Positions 17,557 to 26,652 of a stretch of DNA of 64,000 bases are shown in pieces. The stretch is from positions 496,001-560,000 of the forward strand of contig OZ220491.1 in NCBI GenBank assembly GCA_965116195.1. The letters are read 5' to 3'. Position 1 is the stretch's first letter; the number at the start of each line of letters is the position of its first letter. The DNA comes from Aldehydirespirator sp965116195. Lineage in GTDB: Bacteria > Actinomycetota > Acidimicrobiia > Acidimicrobiales > Aldehydirespiratoraceae. The notes beneath the pieces were generated by a model, which searched no databases, was not told the DNA's origin, and saw only the letters and a list, made by a program, of their open reading frames with translations. Both the position numbers and the translations under genes were made by a program.

Positions 17557-19173
17557 TCACTCGACATCAGCCATGAGCAGGGGCGGATTGTGGATGTGTG
17601 TGATCGTGGGTGAAGGGCCCACCACGTCACCGGCCATCTCCAGTGCGTCAGACAGGGTGGACGCAGGCTGAAAACCCATTCGTCGCACCGCCTGCGGATC
17701 GCCGCCCACCACGATCACACGGCCCAGCCACTGCAGGGCGTGCGCCCCCCAGTACCACATGTAGAAGGGGTGGACACCGTGATAGGCGTAACTGTTGCGA
17801 TACAGATGGATGTACCACTCGTCCTGGGCGAACTGCTCCTCGAACTTGGACTCGATCTCGGCCGGGTCGGTGGTTGTGGCCAGCACCTGCTCAAAGAAGT
17901 CGATGTAGCTCGGGTGATGCACCGGGTGGAATTCCCACGGTGTCGGATGGCTCATGATCACCACGCCGCCCTGGCGCACCAGCGGCCTGCCCCTGTAGAG
18001 GTTGAAGAAATACCCCAGCCCCAGACACATGACCAGGATCGGGTTCATGGTTGAGTTCACGTTGTAGGGGCAGATGTAGGGCAGGCCCATGGTCAGAACA
18101 TCGGTCTGGCCCGACACGGCCACAAGTTGCTGGGCATGCACCTGCTCGGTGGTGCGGCGGTGTACGGACTCGACCTCCCCGGCCTGCACCGAGGTCATCT
18201 CATAGGGGGCCAGCCAGGAACCGAACAGTCGCCGCCGGGTCGCGCCACCCATGGCCTTGAGACCGGCCTGCATCGCCAGGAACGACGCTCGGTCCCTGGT
18301 GTTCCACTCCCACTCACGCTTCTGTAACAGGGCCAGGGGGCCCTCCCGTCCGAAAGTGTTGTTGTTGACCGTGGTCTCGATCTGGAAGACGCGCGGCCCG
18401 TTGGCCTTGATGACCTCACCCTGACGCCAGTTGGAGCGGTGCAACTCTGAGCGTGGCTGATCCATGAACGAGCGCGACGACAGCATGGTCGCGACGTTGT
18501 GGTGATGGCGCAGCGAACTGTAACCGGCGAGTCCGGTGGCCGTGGACTTCCAGCCGCCGTCCATGGCGACGAGGTTGATGTTGACGTAAACGAGCAGGTC
18601 GCTCTCGGCGGCTCGGCGGTTCATGGTGACGAGTTCGTCGTGGGGTGTGCGGCCCAACTCCACCATGGCCTCAGCGTCTTCGGCATCGTGGTTGTAGATC
18701 GCCTGCTGCGGGGCGAACGCCTCGTAAATCCGGTCGCCCACAGCGTGGCGCAACTCGCTTTCGGTCATGCGGCGGTGCAGTGCCAGTGCCGCGATCAGGT
18801 GTACATCATCAACACCCGCGGCGGCCGCCATGTCGAGCACCTGCTCGATGACACGTTGGCGGATGTCGGGACGGCGCATCGGAGGCAGCGGCAGTGACAC
18901 GTCATCAAAGGCGATGGTCAGCTTCATGTCCGGATGCAGCAGCGACGGCAGCGGGTCGTCGTTGAGCGGATTGAGCAGGGCCTCGGTGATGGCGTTGTCC
19001 GGGTCGGGCAGGCCCGGGTGGGGCTCGGACGGATAGATCACCCGGCTGCGCCCCGGTGGCAGGCGCTCCAGGCGGAAGCCCTCGCCGTGATGGAACAGCA
19101 CCGGAGGGGTTGAGCGGTCAACCTCTGTGACCAGACCGGGCCGCGGCGATTGGTGTGAGCGTTGCGAGGCCAT
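17557..19173 (-). CDS. LarA-like protein (lactate racemase N-terminal domain family, DUF2088)
   Basis: A 538-residue protein. The first 200 residues match the lactate-racemase N-terminal domain: FDDVSLPLPPM (compare the D-x-TRP of LarA) near residue 88, and LIAALALHRRMTESEL near 124-139 (compare TGLHR in LarA). The rest is His/Tyr/Trp-rich and not assigned. LarA enzymes use a nickel-pincer nucleotide to racemise or epimerise 2-hydroxy acids; whether this protein does is unknown, and no larB/C/E-type gene is in the window. Its ATG (19173-19171) overlaps the upstream gene's TGA (TGATG), so the two are translationally coupled and probably act in one pathway. Confidence 0.7.
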   Translation of the reverse strand: MASQRSHQSPRPGLVTEVDRSTPPVLFHHGEGFRLERLPPGRSRVIYPSEPHPGLPDPDNAITEALLNPLNDDPLPSLLHPDMKLTIAFDDVSLPLPPMRRPDIRQRVIEQVLDMAAAAGVDDVHLIAALALHRRMTESELRHAVGDRIYEAFAPQQAIYNHDAEDAEAMVELGRTPHDELVTMNRRAAESDLLVYVNINLVAMDGGWKSTATGLAGYSSLRHHHNVATMLSSRSFMDQPRSELHRSNWRQGEVIKANGPRVFQIETTVNNNTFGREGPLALLQKREWEWNTRDRASFLAMQAGLKAMGGATRRRLFGSWLAPYEMTSVQAGEVESVHRRTTEQVHAQQLVAVSGQTDVLTMGLPYICPYNVNSTMNPILVMCLGLGYFFNLYRGRPLVRQGGVVIMSHPTPWEFHPVHHPSYIDFFEQVLATTTDPAEIESKFEEQFAQDEWYIHLYRNSYAYHGVHPFYMWYWGAHALQWLGRVIVVGGDPQAVRRMGFQPASTLSDALEMAGDVVGPSPTITHIHNPPLLMADVE

Positions 19174-21761
19174 CAGGCTGAGCGTGAGGCTGAGCGGGCC
19201 GCTGATCCGGCAGAACCGGATGCTGATGAGGCTGAGCGGGCCGCTGATCCGACAGAACCGGATGCTGATGAGTCTGATGAGGCTGGTGCTGCTCTGACGG
19301 CCTTGGTGGAACCGGAAGCGGCTGATCTGGTGGAACTGGTGGAACCGGCGGAGGAGGTTGACGGGAATGCGGTGCGGTTCGTGTTCGTGTTCGTGTTCCA
19401 GCGGTGGGGGTTGCGGGGGGCTATCGGCAGTGGTTTGGCGGGTGCCCCGGCGCTGGTTGACCAGTTCTCAACAAGCCAGCCACGCCGACGGGCCAGTGTG
19501 GCCAGTTTGGTCTCGGGGTTGACCGCCACCGGGTAGCCGACCGCCTCGAGCATCGGCAAGTCCGAGGTGCTGTCGGCGTAGGCAACGGACTCCCGCAGGT
19601 CCAGGTCGTGCTCAGCAGCGAAATCCACCAGCAGTTGGTAGCGGGCCTCGCCGGTGGGTGGCACGCTCAGCAGTCTGCCGTCGTAGCGGCCGTGGTGCGA
19701 TCCCATCTCTGCTGACACGATGTGATCAAATAGAGGTCGCAGAGGCTCGACCACAAAGTCAAGGGCTCCGGTGATCAGCAGGGTCATGTGCCCGGCCCCG
19801 CGGTGCTGACGCACTCGCCGGATGCCCCGGGGAAAGGACTTGGTGATGATCAGGTCGCTCAGCATCTCTGAGCAGTCGGCCCTCATCTTGTCGGTGGGAG
19901 CGCCCCCGAAGCGCCGGTAGAAGTAACGCAGAAAGTCGCTGCGGTCGCGGCGGTCCAGCGCCAGCAGTCGGGGTGCTTCAGCCAGGGTTCGCAGCGCGAA
20001 ACGCAGGCGCTCCAGGTCGTCAAGTTCACGCGTGGCAAGCCAGGCATAGCTGGCCACCACATTGGAGGCGATCAGCGTGTTCTCCAGGTCGAACACGGCC
20101 AGGTGGCGCTCCGGTGCCAGCACCTGTTGCCGCAACCTCGCCGAGCGGCTGGTGCGACCGGCCGCAGACGTGCCGGGTGCCATCTTCAGGCGGGCCTGCT
20201 CCACCATTGAGGGCAGATGTATCTGGTGCACGTAGTGGTCCCAGTCCACGCTGCGTGGATCAAAACAGAACTCTGACCGGTCGGTTTTGTCAAGAGAGTT
20301 CCACAGCGCCATGAGACGGTCAAGCCCGTACAGGGCCTCGCATTCCGCATAGGCACCGTAGAGTTCCACGTAGTCGCTGGCCCGTTCCAGCTGCTGGCGT
20401 CGCTCCTCCAGTTTGGCGCTCGTCATGGCGTGACGGCCCCGTAGTGGCAGTGCGCCGAGCACCCGGTCGGCCGTCTCCAGTGACCGCTGGGCTCGCTGGA
20501 GTTGTCGGGCCACGCGTCCTCTTCCGGGGAACGACCAGCGAGGCACCGGGATTGGCTGGTTGTGCTCGTCATAGACGGGATGATCGGTGAACCAGCCGCT
20601 CACCAGGTCAAAGAGTTGGCCGTATTTGAGCGGGTTCACGGCACCGCTGGCGATCTGGAGAACATCGGGGCCGGGCGTGACGGGGCCACGTGCGGCGACC
20701 GCCAGGATGGTTGCCACCACGAGATCCACCGGGATCACGTCAATGATCCCCTCAGGTACGCCGGGAAACTCCTTGAGCAAGCCTCGTGCGTAGGCCGCGA
20801 TCACAGGCTCTGCCATGCGAAAGCCGCGGATCCATCCGGGATAGGGCTGAGCCAGCGCGGACTCGATGATCGAGGGCCGCACGATGCTCACCGGCGTGTC
20901 GCCGCGGGTCTCGGCCAGTGCCCGTTCGCCGAGAGCCTTGGTGAAGGCGTAGGCATCGGGGAAGCCGAGGCTCGCAGCCCGGGAGCGACCGGCGTCAATC
21001 AGCTGCTTGTCAACCCAACGCTGGCGCAGGCTCTCCACCTTGTGGGACAGGGCGGGGATGCCGGCTGCGCCGAGTTCTCGTCTGGCCTCGGCGGACAGTG
21101 CAGCCAGACGTTCGGGGCTACGGCTTGACTGCTCGGCGTCGCGGCGGGCCTGACGGGCACTTGACACCTCGGCACGCCAGTCAACCTGTGTGAAAAAGGG
21201 TGAGTCATCAACGAGTTGCTCAGGAGCGGCACCCCGGCGGCTGCCGGCCACATAGCAGGTCGATACCGAGATGAGGTGTGCTCTGGCACCTGCGGAAGCC
21301 AGAGCCGCCGCCACTCGCGTCGGGCCCAGCAGGTTGACCTCGACCGCGTCGTCAAGGGCAGAGTTGAAGTTGACTGTGGCCGCGGCGTGTATCACCGTGT
21401 CACAGCCTGCGAGCACGGCGCGGCCTTCCTCTGTGAGTCCCAACCCGTCACCGCTCACGTCTCCGGCCACAGCGGTTATCCGCCTTGCTGTCATCTCGTC
21501 AAAGGTCTCAGCCGGGTCCCGGTGTGGGGGTGTCCCTGTTTGTGGGGGTGGCCCTGGTTGCTGGCGCAGGGCCGCAAAAGCGTCGTTGCGCAGCACATCG
21601 CGACGCACTCGTTCTGATGCGCCTCGGCGACCGGGTCGCACGATCAGCACCAGTTCGCAGTCCGGCACGCAACGCAGCAACCGTTCGGTGAGCGCAGTTC
21701 CCAGAAATCCGGTTGCGCCGGTTATGGCTATGCGCTTGGGTGCCAGAGACTCAGAAATCAC
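19173..21761 (-). CDS. Fatty-acyl/thioester reductase (SDR) fused to a HAD-IB domain
   Basis: An 862-residue fusion. The N-terminal part is an extended SDR of the fatty acyl-CoA/thioester reductase group, with NAD(P) motif GATGFLGTAL (residues 15-24), a YAFTK active-site motif (about 277) and IRPSIIES. Such domains reduce acyl-thioesters to aldehydes or alcohols. The C-terminal part (about 550-790) is a HAD-IB fold: motif I FDLENTL (about 556), motif II LLITGALDF and motif III/IV YADSTSDLPML. Motif I has Glu where HAD phosphatases normally have the second Asp, so phosphatase activity is uncertain. The final 40 residues are Ser/Ala/Gly repeats encoded by a 42-bp unit near 19187-19280. The start is ATG at 21761. 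It is coupled to the downstream LarA-like gene. Confidence 0.8.
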   Translation of the reverse strand: MISESLAPKRIAITGATGFLGTALTERLLRCVPDCELVLIVRPGRRGASERVRRDVLRNDAFAALRQQPGPPPQTGTPPHRDPAETFDEMTARRITAVAGDVSGDGLGLTEEGRAVLAGCDTVIHAAATVNFNSALDDAVEVNLLGPTRVAAALASAGARAHLISVSTCYVAGSRRGAAPEQLVDDSPFFTQVDWRAEVSSARQARRDAEQSSRSPERLAALSAEARRELGAAGIPALSHKVESLRQRWVDKQLIDAGRSRAASLGFPDAYAFTKALGERALAETRGDTPVSIVRPSIIESALAQPYPGWIRGFRMAEPVIAAYARGLLKEFPGVPEGIIDVIPVDLVVATILAVAARGPVTPGPDVLQIASGAVNPLKYGQLFDLVSGWFTDHPVYDEHNQPIPVPRWSFPGRGRVARQLQRAQRSLETADRVLGALPLRGRHAMTSAKLEERRQQLERASDYVELYGAYAECEALYGLDRLMALWNSLDKTDRSEFCFDPRSVDWDHYVHQIHLPSMVEQARLKMAPGTSAAGRTSRSARLRQQVLAPERHLAVFDLENTLIASNVVASYAWLATRELDDLERLRFALRTLAEAPRLLALDRRDRSDFLRYFYRRFGGAPTDKMRADCSEMLSDLIITKSFPRGIRRVRQHRGAGHMTLLITGALDFVVEPLRPLFDHIVSAEMGSHHGRYDGRLLSVPPTGEARYQLLVDFAAEHDLDLRESVAYADSTSDLPMLEAVGYPVAVNPETKLATLARRRGWLVENWSTSAGAPAKPLPIAPRNPHRWNTNTNTNRTAFPSTSSAGSTSSTRSAASGSTKAVRAAPASSDSSASGSVGSAARSASSASGSAGSAARSASRSA

Positions 21762-22027
21762 GTCGCTAGTTCTAGCCGCTGGTTATGTGCCCGAGGAGAT
21801 GGCTCTCGAATCGTTGGTGAGTATCGTAGCATTGAAGTCTTAAGTCTAGTGAGTGACGAAAGGCTTCGCCCATGGCTGTTGAGCATCATGTCGGTCTTGG
21901 ATGGGCATGGGGGTTCAGTTCGTGAAGGCAGGTCGGTGGAGCCTGGCGGCTTGGACTCTACTGCAGGATTGTTGCTCCTATCCTGATTTGTGATGTCGCC
22001 TTAGCTGAGCGTGATCGGAGGACAAAA
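21762..22027. other. Divergent promoter region at the cassette boundary
   Basis: This 266-bp gap lies between the minus-strand reductase fusion and the plus-strand hydrolase. GC content falls here and stays low to about 25500, marking the left edge of a compositionally distinct segment. No repeats or gene are seen. GGAGG at 22018-22022 is the hydrolase ribosome binding site. Confidence 0.5.
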
Positions 22028-22786
22028 ATGGTAACTCTACGAGCATACGGTGGAGGCCTGTTATTTGCCGATCATCGAGAAGGAATTCTGCCTTCACTGC
22101 TGGGTCTTCACGGTTGGGGTAGGAGTCGCAATGACTTGGGACGACTACTAGCAGCGACGGGACACGAGTCCGTGGCTCCAGACCTGCCAGGCTTTGGCGC
22201 TTCCCCGCCTCCGCCGAATGCTTGGGGAGCGTCGGACTATGCGACCGCAGTTGCAGAACAGGTTGCCAATAGAAGCGATCAACCGTCCTACGTTGTCATC
22301 GGACATAGCTTTGGTGGACGTGTAGGCTTATGTATGGCAGCAAACTATCCCAGCCTGGTATCGGGACTGGTTCTAATGGGTGTGCCTATCCTCAGAATGA
22401 GTCCGACTCGGCGGTCGCCCCTGAGGTATCGGATCATTCGTGCTGCGGCTAGAGCACGGCTCGTTTCTACGAACAGACTGGAATCAGCCCGACACCGCTT
22501 TGGTTCAGAAGACTACAGATCGGTGGATGGAGTGATGCGAGACGTTCTTGTACGCGTCGTCAACGAGGACTACCGGATCCATCTTGAGCGCATTCGGTGC
22601 CCCGTGGCCTTCGTATGGGGTGCTGAAGACCGAGTAGTGCCATTTTCTGTGGCTACCAACGCCGCAGAGTGCATTGACTCAGTAGTGGCAATAGAAGTTG
22701 TTGAGGGTGTCGGACACGACGTGCATCTAGAAGCGCAATCACGAGTCGAGAAAGCCATCTCCACTATTGTGACTGCGTTGACATGA
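22028..22786 (+). CDS. Alpha/beta hydrolase, first gene of a lower-GC cassette
   Basis: A 252-residue alpha/beta-hydrolase. The oxyanion-region motif is LHGWGRSRND (about residue 27-36), the nucleophile elbow is GHSFGG (Ser about 95), the acid is in WGAEDRVVP (about 198-203) and the His is in GVGHDVHLE (about 227-234), so a full Ser-Asp-His triad is present. There is no signal peptide, so it should be cytoplasmic. It begins with a good ribosome binding site (GGAGGACAAAA before ATG). Its stop overlaps the next start as ATGA at 22783-22786, coupling it to a Mur-ligase gene. The substrate is unknown; an esterase, amidase or thioesterase acting on a peptide- or amino-acid-bearing precursor is plausible from the context only. 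Confidence 0.85.
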   Translation: MVTLRAYGGGLLFADHREGILPSLLGLHGWGRSRNDLGRLLAATGHESVAPDLPGFGASPPPPNAWGASDYATAVAEQVANRSDQPSYVVIGHSFGGRVGLCMAANYPSLVSGLVLMGVPILRMSPTRRSPLRYRIIRAAARARLVSTNRLESARHRFGSEDYRSVDGVMRDVLVRVVNEDYRIHLERIRCPVAFVWGAEDRVVPFSVATNAAECIDSVVAIEVVEGVGHDVHLEAQSRVEKAISTIVTALT

Positions 22787-24312
22787 CTGCATTCGTGGCT
22801 GGCCTGTGTGCATTTTCTTGCGGTGTGGCGCTTGTTCGTTGGCTTCGGGTGTCTCAGCGCGAACACTATATTGCGGGTTCTTGCCTCAAGTTCACAGTTC
22901 GATGGCTGAGGGTGCGGCCACTAAATGGTGTTCTTATCGGCTTTGTCGTGATGGTAGTGGCCTTAGAACTTGCAACTAACGCTCATGGTAAGTGGCCGAC
23001 AAGCATCATTATAGTCATACTCTTCACTGTAAGTGTTGTGATCTTTCCATGGCCAATGCCTTTGATCGGTAAACCTCGACTTCATCTCACACCGCGGGCA
23101 ATAAGACTGCTGATCGCTAGTGGAGCAGTATGTGCATGCAGTTACACTGCTTTGGCCATTCTCACCAATTTACGCCTGTCTGCATATGGTGTAAGTGCTT
23201 TAGCGCCGGTATTTGTTGACGTAGCTTCTGCAGTGACAAGCCCTATGGAGAACCTATTGCTACAGAAGTATCGACACAGCGCTGAGTCTCGACTTGAGGA
23301 AGTTTCTCCGACGGTGATAGCTGTCACTGGCAGTTGGGGAAAGACTTCAACTAAGGAACATATTCGTGACCTAATTGATGGGTGGGCTACAGTGGTGGCA
23401 TCGCCAGCATCATTCAACAACACTGCAGGTCTATCCAGAACCATCAACGAACTCTTGGTACAGGGAACCGAGGTCCTGGTTGCGGAGATGGGCATGTACA
23501 AACCGGGTGAAATCCGCAAGCTTTGTTCTTGGATTAGGCCACATATTGCTGTGATTACATCCGTAGGGCCGATGCATCTAGAGAGGTCGCGCTCAATGGA
23601 GCGAATCGTGCGCGGAAAGGCGGAGATTTTCGAACGGGCGGATGTTGCCGTGCTTTGGGTAGAAGACGAAAGGCTCAATACTCTGGCAGACGAGTGTAAT
23701 GTGGCGCGTGTGTGGCGTGTGGGCTTCAAGGGAGGACAGGACCTTGACATTGAGGTGGAGGTGCTGAAGGAGGAGATAGTGATTACTTGGCGCGGCGAAG
23801 AAGTCGGCCGTTGTTTGAGGGCAAGCGGCGTGCATCCCGGAAACGTGGGGTGTGCCGTAGCGGCCGCCGCAGCTTGTGGTGTTACCTCTGAGCAACTACG
23901 GAACAGGCTCCGACGATTGCGCAGCCCAAAACACCGTCGAGTTGTTATGAACGCACCGGCCGACGTAGTTGTTGTGGACGATACCTTCAATTCGAATCCA
24001 GTGGGCGCAGTGGCGGCTCTGGAGGCGCTTCATCTGTCTGCTTCGGGCAAAAAAGTGGTTGTGACGCCGGGAATGGTTGAACTTGGTGCAGAACAATTTC
24101 GCGCTAACGCGGAACTTGCTGCTGCGGTTGTCGATTCTGGAGCCACACTTGTAGCGGTAGGGCGAATTAACCGACGAGCGTTGCTTGCGGGTGCCAAGGG
24201 TGATGCTGTAACCGTCCAGAGTCGAAGCGAAGCCCGCGAGTGGGTACGTGATATGCTTGCTAGCGGCGATGGCGTGCTTTGGGAGAATGACCTACCAGAC
24301 CATTATCCATAG
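22783..24312 (+). CDS. Membrane-anchored Mur ligase (MurF-like)
   Basis: A 509-residue protein. The first ~150 residues hold several hydrophobic segments (about 1-20, 45-70, 72-95, 108-130), not found in ordinary MurF. A complete Mur-ligase module follows: ATP-binding TGSWGKTST (about 182), SFNNTAGL (about 208), AEMGMYKPGE (about 233), SVGPMHLERS (about 262) and the C-terminal DDTFNSNPVGA (about 402). Mur ligases join an amino acid or peptide to a carboxylate through an acyl-phosphate. The usual UDP-binding N-terminal domain seems absent and replaced by membrane helices, which argues for a lipid-linked or membrane substrate. It overlaps the hydrolase upstream, and a D-Ala-D-Ala-ligase-like gene follows. 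Confidence 0.85.
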   Translation: MTAFVAGLCAFSCGVALVRWLRVSQREHYIAGSCLKFTVRWLRVRPLNGVLIGFVVMVVALELATNAHGKWPTSIIIVILFTVSVVIFPWPMPLIGKPRLHLTPRAIRLLIASGAVCACSYTALAILTNLRLSAYGVSALAPVFVDVASAVTSPMENLLLQKYRHSAESRLEEVSPTVIAVTGSWGKTSTKEHIRDLIDGWATVVASPASFNNTAGLSRTINELLVQGTEVLVAEMGMYKPGEIRKLCSWIRPHIAVITSVGPMHLERSRSMERIVRGKAEIFERADVAVLWVEDERLNTLADECNVARVWRVGFKGGQDLDIEVEVLKEEIVITWRGEEVGRCLRASGVHPGNVGCAVAAAAACGVTSEQLRNRLRRLRSPKHRRVVMNAPADVVVVDDTFNSNPVGAVAALEALHLSASGKKVVVTPGMVELGAEQFRANAELAAAVVDSGATLVAVGRINRRALLAGAKGDAVTVQSRSEAREWVRDMLASGDGVLWENDLPDHYP

Positions 24313-24377
24313 CCGACATAAACGTCTAGTCTTGGGAAATGCTCACGCACGGCTGCATCGGGAGGTATAGTACTCGC

Positions 24378-25493
24378 ATGATCACGAAAGAGCAAGTCGG
24401 AGTGGTGTTCGGAGGTCCTTCACCGGAGCACGACATCAGTATACTGACCGGACTTCAGGCAGCACACTCTATGGTTGAAGATGGCAAAGAGGTTTGCAGC
24501 TTGTACTGGGACAAGTCGGGCAGATGGAAGCGAGTACCCGCCACGCTAGAGGCATCCGACTTCCTAGTGCCCGAGATCAAGGGGTCCATACCCGTTTCGC
24601 TTAGCGTTCCAGAAGGTTTCACTGAGCGCTATCGTAGACGCCTTGTGCCACTGAACCTTCGAACAGTCCTCAACTGTTGCCATGGAGGACCTGGCGAAGA
24701 CGGCTCGCTGACGGCTATGCTTATGATGTCTGGAATACGCGTCACGGGTCCGCGTCCAAGTGCCGCAGCACTGGCGATGGACAAGCTAGCGACCTCTGCC
24801 TTAGCGCAATCAGTCGGCGTGCCAAGCATAGAGACGGTATTGTGGTCACCGACACGCATTGATACATTGAGACTGCCCGATCCTCCCTGGTTGGTGAAGC
24901 CTCGTTGGGGTGGTTCTTCAATTGATGTAGAAGCTGGAATTGAGGATATGGAGACTATTGCTGCTTTAGCAAAGCGCGGAGTGTGTCGAGCTGGTCTTTT
25001 GGTTCAACCGTATCTGAAGGATTGGATAGACCTTAATGTCTCGGTGCGCAGTTATCCAGAAGTACAATGCTCAGCAGTTGAACGTCCCGTATTGGGTGAC
25101 GCTGCCATATTAGGATATGAGGAGAAGTATCTAGTGGGCAGAGAAGGACTACAGTCTGCGCATCGAGAATTGCCTGCAGACATTCCATGCGAGATCCACG
25201 ATCGTATCGTAGCCTACTCAGTAGTACTAGCTAAATCGATGGACTTAACTGGAGCACCGAGATTTGATTTTCTTTGGGATGGAAGCGAATCGATCTTGAT
25301 GTGTGAGGTCAATACAATTCCAGGTGCTTGGGGAAACTATCTCTGGCATGAGGTGGGAGTACCGCGTTCCGAATTGTATGAAACTTTGGTAGCTGAAGCG
25401 GCAGCAGGCTCTGGTTGGCTGTATCAATGGTCACGGTCTAGTGACGGCAGAGCTCTAAGAGCATCTGACACCATAGCTTCAAAACTCATATAG
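24378..25493 (+). CDS. D-alanine-D-alanine ligase-like ATP-grasp enzyme
   Basis: An ATP-grasp protein of about 371 residues with Ddl hallmarks: VVFGGPSPEHDIS near the N-terminus, a DKLATSALAQ segment (about 133) and the ATP-binding loop KPRWGGSS (about 175-182). FDFLWDG and CEVNTIPGAW (about 308-317) provide metal and substrate residues. Family members ligate two amino acids through an acyl-phosphate. ATG at 24378 is preferred because GGGAGG lies 12 bases upstream; an in-frame ATG 39 bases earlier lacks one. Next to a MurF-like ligase it recreates the Ddl-MurF pair that makes and attaches D-Ala-D-Ala in peptidoglycan synthesis, but no other mur genes are nearby. It may therefore supply a specialised dipeptide. 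Confidence 0.85.
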   Translation: MITKEQVGVVFGGPSPEHDISILTGLQAAHSMVEDGKEVCSLYWDKSGRWKRVPATLEASDFLVPEIKGSIPVSLSVPEGFTERYRRRLVPLNLRTVLNCCHGGPGEDGSLTAMLMMSGIRVTGPRPSAAALAMDKLATSALAQSVGVPSIETVLWSPTRIDTLRLPDPPWLVKPRWGGSSIDVEAGIEDMETIAALAKRGVCRAGLLVQPYLKDWIDLNVSVRSYPEVQCSAVERPVLGDAAILGYEEKYLVGREGLQSAHRELPADIPCEIHDRIVAYSVVLAKSMDLTGAPRFDFLWDGSESILMCEVNTIPGAWGNYLWHEVGVPRSELYETLVAEAAAGSGWLYQWSRSSDGRALRASDTIASKLI

Positions 25494-25506
25494 ATGGGCA
25501 GATGTA

Positions 25507-25650
25507 ATGGAAATCGCACAATCTCACGTGATGCGTGAGACAAGAACAAGCATGACAATCAAGATGATGCGGCGCATTGTGCAGCATTTGACCCGCCGTG
25601 CGGCCGTGCTAGCTACTGTTCTCGGCCTTGTGGCAGCGCTTATGGCTCTT
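25507..25650 (+). pseudogene. Probable 5' fragment of a membrane protein cut by the IS30 element
   Basis: Thirteen bases after the ligase stop an open frame starts at ATG 25507. It encodes basic residues, then a hydrophobic helix (AAVLATVLGLVAALMALLVG, about residues 33-52), as in a single-pass membrane or signal-anchor protein. From about 25650 the frame continues only as antisense of the transposase. This suggests a fourth cassette gene interrupted by the insertion; the missing part was not identified on the far side. The exact junction is uncertain. Confidence 0.4.
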
Positions 25651-26642
25651 CTGGTTGGACGGCAAGTTCTGTCGGTGGTTGCAATTGTGGTGATTGTAGA
25701 CCGCTTTGTGTGTTTGCCAGTTGTGGAGTTTGCGGGGCATGGTGTTGAGGTTGTCTTGGATGAGGGCGAGGTGTACGGGGTTGTGGGGTAGGAGGGTGCT
25801 TTTGGGGAGCCAGCGTCTGAGGAGTCCGTTGGTTTGTTCGTTGCTGGGGCGTTGCCAGGGTGAGCGGGGTTCGCAGAAGTAGATTTGTATGTTCAACGCG
25901 TTTTCGATGTGTTGCCAGTGTGTCATTTCGCGGTCTTGGTCCCAGGTGAGGGTTTTGACCATGTCAGCAGGCTCAGCGCTCAGAGCCCGGGTGACTGCGG
26001 TTGCTAGTGAGGTTGCGTCGTAGCCGTTGGGCAGGCCCACGACCAGGGTGTGACGGCTGACGCGTTCCACCAGCGTGGCTACAGCGCTTTGGTTGGCTTT
26101 GCCGATGATGAGGTCTCCTTCCCAGTGACCGGCCTCGCGGTTCGCTCGTCGGCTCCCGCGGGCCTGTCGCTGACAGGCCGATAGGCACCCAAAACACCGT
26201 GTTTGGTCGCCTTGCAACGGCTTCTGGGTTTGCGGCGGTGTCGCTGCCGCGGCAGCAAACGCCAACACCCTGCCAACAAACCACCCGTGGAACTGTTGTA
26301 GCAGGCTCGGTAGATCGTCTCCGCGCACACCCGCTGCCCCCAAACCCGCAGATCAGCCGCGATCGCGGCCGGTGACCACCGCTGCTTGAGGCGTTCCAGC
26401 ACCGCTTTGGCCAACACCACATCCACAGCCAACTTGGGTGTTTTGGGTCTGCAAGCCCGAGCGTCAGCCGTCTTCTGCGCCGCCTTCGCGTCGTAACCCG
26501 ACACGCCGCCGTTGTGTTTGATCTCACGACCCACCGTCGACGGGCACCTACCCAACCGCCGAGCGATCTCAGTCCGGCTACACCTCACCCTCAACAACGC
26601 CCCAATCGCCTCGCGCTCACACGCCTGCAACCTCTGTGCCAT
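25609..26642 (-). pseudogene. IS30-family transposase, frameshifted
   Basis: The N-terminal half begins MAQRLQACEREAIGALL at ATG 26642, with GGAGG upstream. It carries the helix-turn-helix pattern IARRLGRCPSTVGREIKHNGG and the AETIYRACY region. The C-terminal half, in another frame, has the DDE integrase core: GHWEGDLIIGK (first Asp), TWDQDREM (second Asp) and SNEQTNGLLRRW (Glu). The frames switch near 26130, just before AGHWEGDL, so one base is missing or two are extra. No A-rich slippery heptamer is present there, so this looks like a disabling mutation and not programmed frameshifting. The C-terminus runs about 20 residues past the usual end, into flanking DNA. Confidence 0.8.
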
Positions 26643-26652
26643 ACTAAACAAC

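Noticed and set aside
25609..26642. Programmed frameshift in the IS30 transposase
   Set aside because: No slippery heptamer or stimulatory structure is visible, and IS30 transposases are normally made from one frame.
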